A stretch of 6,407 bases of DNA, from positions 1 through 6,407 of the forward strand of contig CBFGRU010000181.1 in assembly GCA_965651255.1 (NCBI GenBank). The letters run 5' to 3'. Shown here in pieces: positions 5,698-6,407 of the stretch (positions are counted from its first letter, which is position 1; each line of letters begins with the position of its first letter). Made by a program: the position numbers and the translations under genes. The notes beneath the pieces were generated by a model, which did no database searches, was not told the DNA's origin, and saw nothing but the letters and a program-made list of their open reading frames with translations. This DNA is from CBFGRU01 sp965651255. Its GTDB lineage: Bacteria > Planctomycetota > Phycisphaerae > Phycisphaerales > SM1A02.

Positions 5698-6407
5698 GTG
5701 CACAGACTTTGGGTGTGTGTTCTGCTCGCGCTGCTTCCGATGCGTTCGATTCTCGCGCACGACAGCATCACGCTCATCAGCGGCGAAACGCTCCACGGCG
5801 AAATCATCAAGTGCGGCGAAGCGCAGGTGGTCTTCGTGCATCCGATTCTCGGACGCCTGCTCATCGCGCGCGACCACGTGCGACAATTCGCTGTCAACAC
5901 CGAACCGCGCGATACGCATCTCGACGATCGCGCAACCGAATCATCAAGCGAACCAAGTCGCTCGCAAAGCGCAGGCCAAACGCCCGCGGGTTCACCTCTC
6001 GTACAGGGTCCATCCGCCGGTGTTGCACCAAGTTCCGAAACTTCCGCAAGTGAATCAGAGTGGCGATCGCAGTTCGAGCTGGGGTTCAACGGTGCCTTCG
6101 CGGCGTCTGAACAGCTTGACCTGCGGCTGGCGACGCGACTGGTGCGGGAAACTACGGACGAACGCACCCGGATCGAGGCCGACTATCTTTACGGAGCGAC
6201 CGATGGCCGACCTCGACAGAATCGGGCGAGTGCGAGCGTGACCCAGGACTGGCTGGTGCCCGAATCGCCATGGTTCTCATTCATGCAGGGGCGGGCAGAG
6301 GTTGCGCAGTTTCAGCCATGGGAGACACGGTTGAATCTGGCGGGGGGTGCCGGCGTGACCGCGCTCGCCAATGAGCGGGCTGAGTTGAAACTGCGGTTCG
6401 GCCTGAA
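5698..6407 (+). CDS. DUF481-family (YdiY-like) outer-membrane protein, 3' truncated by window edge
   Basis: The frame starts at GTG 5698 behind a good GGAGG and stays open to the right edge, giving 236 codons. Residues 1-20 are a signal peptide with a hydrophobic core (VCVLLALLPM) and a likely cut after ILA. Residues 22-66 form a small beta-rich module, DSITLISGETLHGEI, then VVFVHPILGRLLIARDHV, typical of planctomycete DUF481 proteins. Residues 72-120 are a Ser/Pro/Gln/Ala-rich linker. From about 122 (WRSQFELGFNGAF) begin alternating beta strands of the DUF481 barrel, with DLRLATRLVRE, RIEADYLYG, RASASVTQDWLV and RLNLAGGAGVTAL. The family is thought to form outer-membrane beta barrels; E. coli YdiY is annotated as salt-induced, but no function is established for this one. 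The rest of the barrel lies outside the window. Confidence 0.85.
   Translation, partial: MHRLWVCVLLALLPMRSILAHDSITLISGETLHGEIIKCGEAQVVFVHPILGRLLIARDHVRQFAVNTEPRDTHLDDRATESSSEPSRSQSAGQTPAGSPLVQGPSAGVAPSSETSASESEWRSQFELGFNGAFAASEQLDLRLATRLVRETTDERTRIEADYLYGATDGRPRQNRASASVTQDWLVPESPWFSFMQGRAEVAQFQPWETRLNLAGGAGVTALANERAELKLRFGL

Noticed and set aside
5292..6053. Plus-strand 253-codon open frame across the divergent region and into the DUF481 gene
   Set aside because: Its composition (Arg, His, Ser, Ala rich, no domain pattern) is typical of an out-of-frame reading in GC-rich DNA, and it conflicts with the well-supported DUF481 frame.
5676..6167. Minus-strand open frame antisense to the DUF481 gene
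   Set aside because: This part is the mirror of a convincing coding frame and shows Ser/Arg-rich low-complexity translation. Only its far end, beyond the DUF481 start, was kept as a small-gene candidate.

Overview
The window looks like ordinary chromosomal DNA of a GC-rich (about 60% by eye) Gram-negative-type bacterium. I would place it in the Planctomycetota, possibly Phycisphaerae. This is inferred from the mix of protein families: two zinc-ribbon membrane proteins of planctomycete type, a DUF481-type outer-membrane protein with a short N-terminal all-beta module, and an MBL-fold hydrolase whose N-terminus resembles planctomycete homologues. No similarity search was possible. I see no mobile element, CRISPR array, tRNA, rRNA or recognisable defence system.

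Layout, left to right. (1) The C-terminal part of a family-4-like glycosyltransferase (+), cut off by the left edge. (2) A minus-strand pair: thymidylate kinase (tmk), then a metallo-beta-lactamase-fold hydrolase. (3) An 80-bp divergent promoter region. (4) A plus-strand cluster: a small zinc-ribbon/two-helix membrane protein, a NeuD/PglD-type sugar O/N-acyltransferase whose start overlaps the previous gene by 11 bp, and an FKBP-type lipoprotein. (5) A minus-strand zinc-ribbon protein with about five membrane helices. (6) A 428-bp divergent intergenic region. (7) The first 236 codons of a DUF481-type outer-membrane protein (+), cut off by the right edge.

The genes do not form one obvious pathway. 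The glycosyltransferase and the NeuD-like acyltransferase fit surface-polysaccharide synthesis, tmk is housekeeping (dTTP supply), and the FKBP lipoprotein and DUF481 protein belong to the cell envelope. Both convergent junctions are packed to the base: the two stop codons abut as TGA|TCA with no gap.

The most noteworthy unexplained signal is in the 428-bp divergent region. A textbook intrinsic terminator there (15-bp stem followed by seven U) works only on the minus strand. It has no annotated gene upstream of it, which points to an undescribed small RNA, small-protein gene or leader on that strand.
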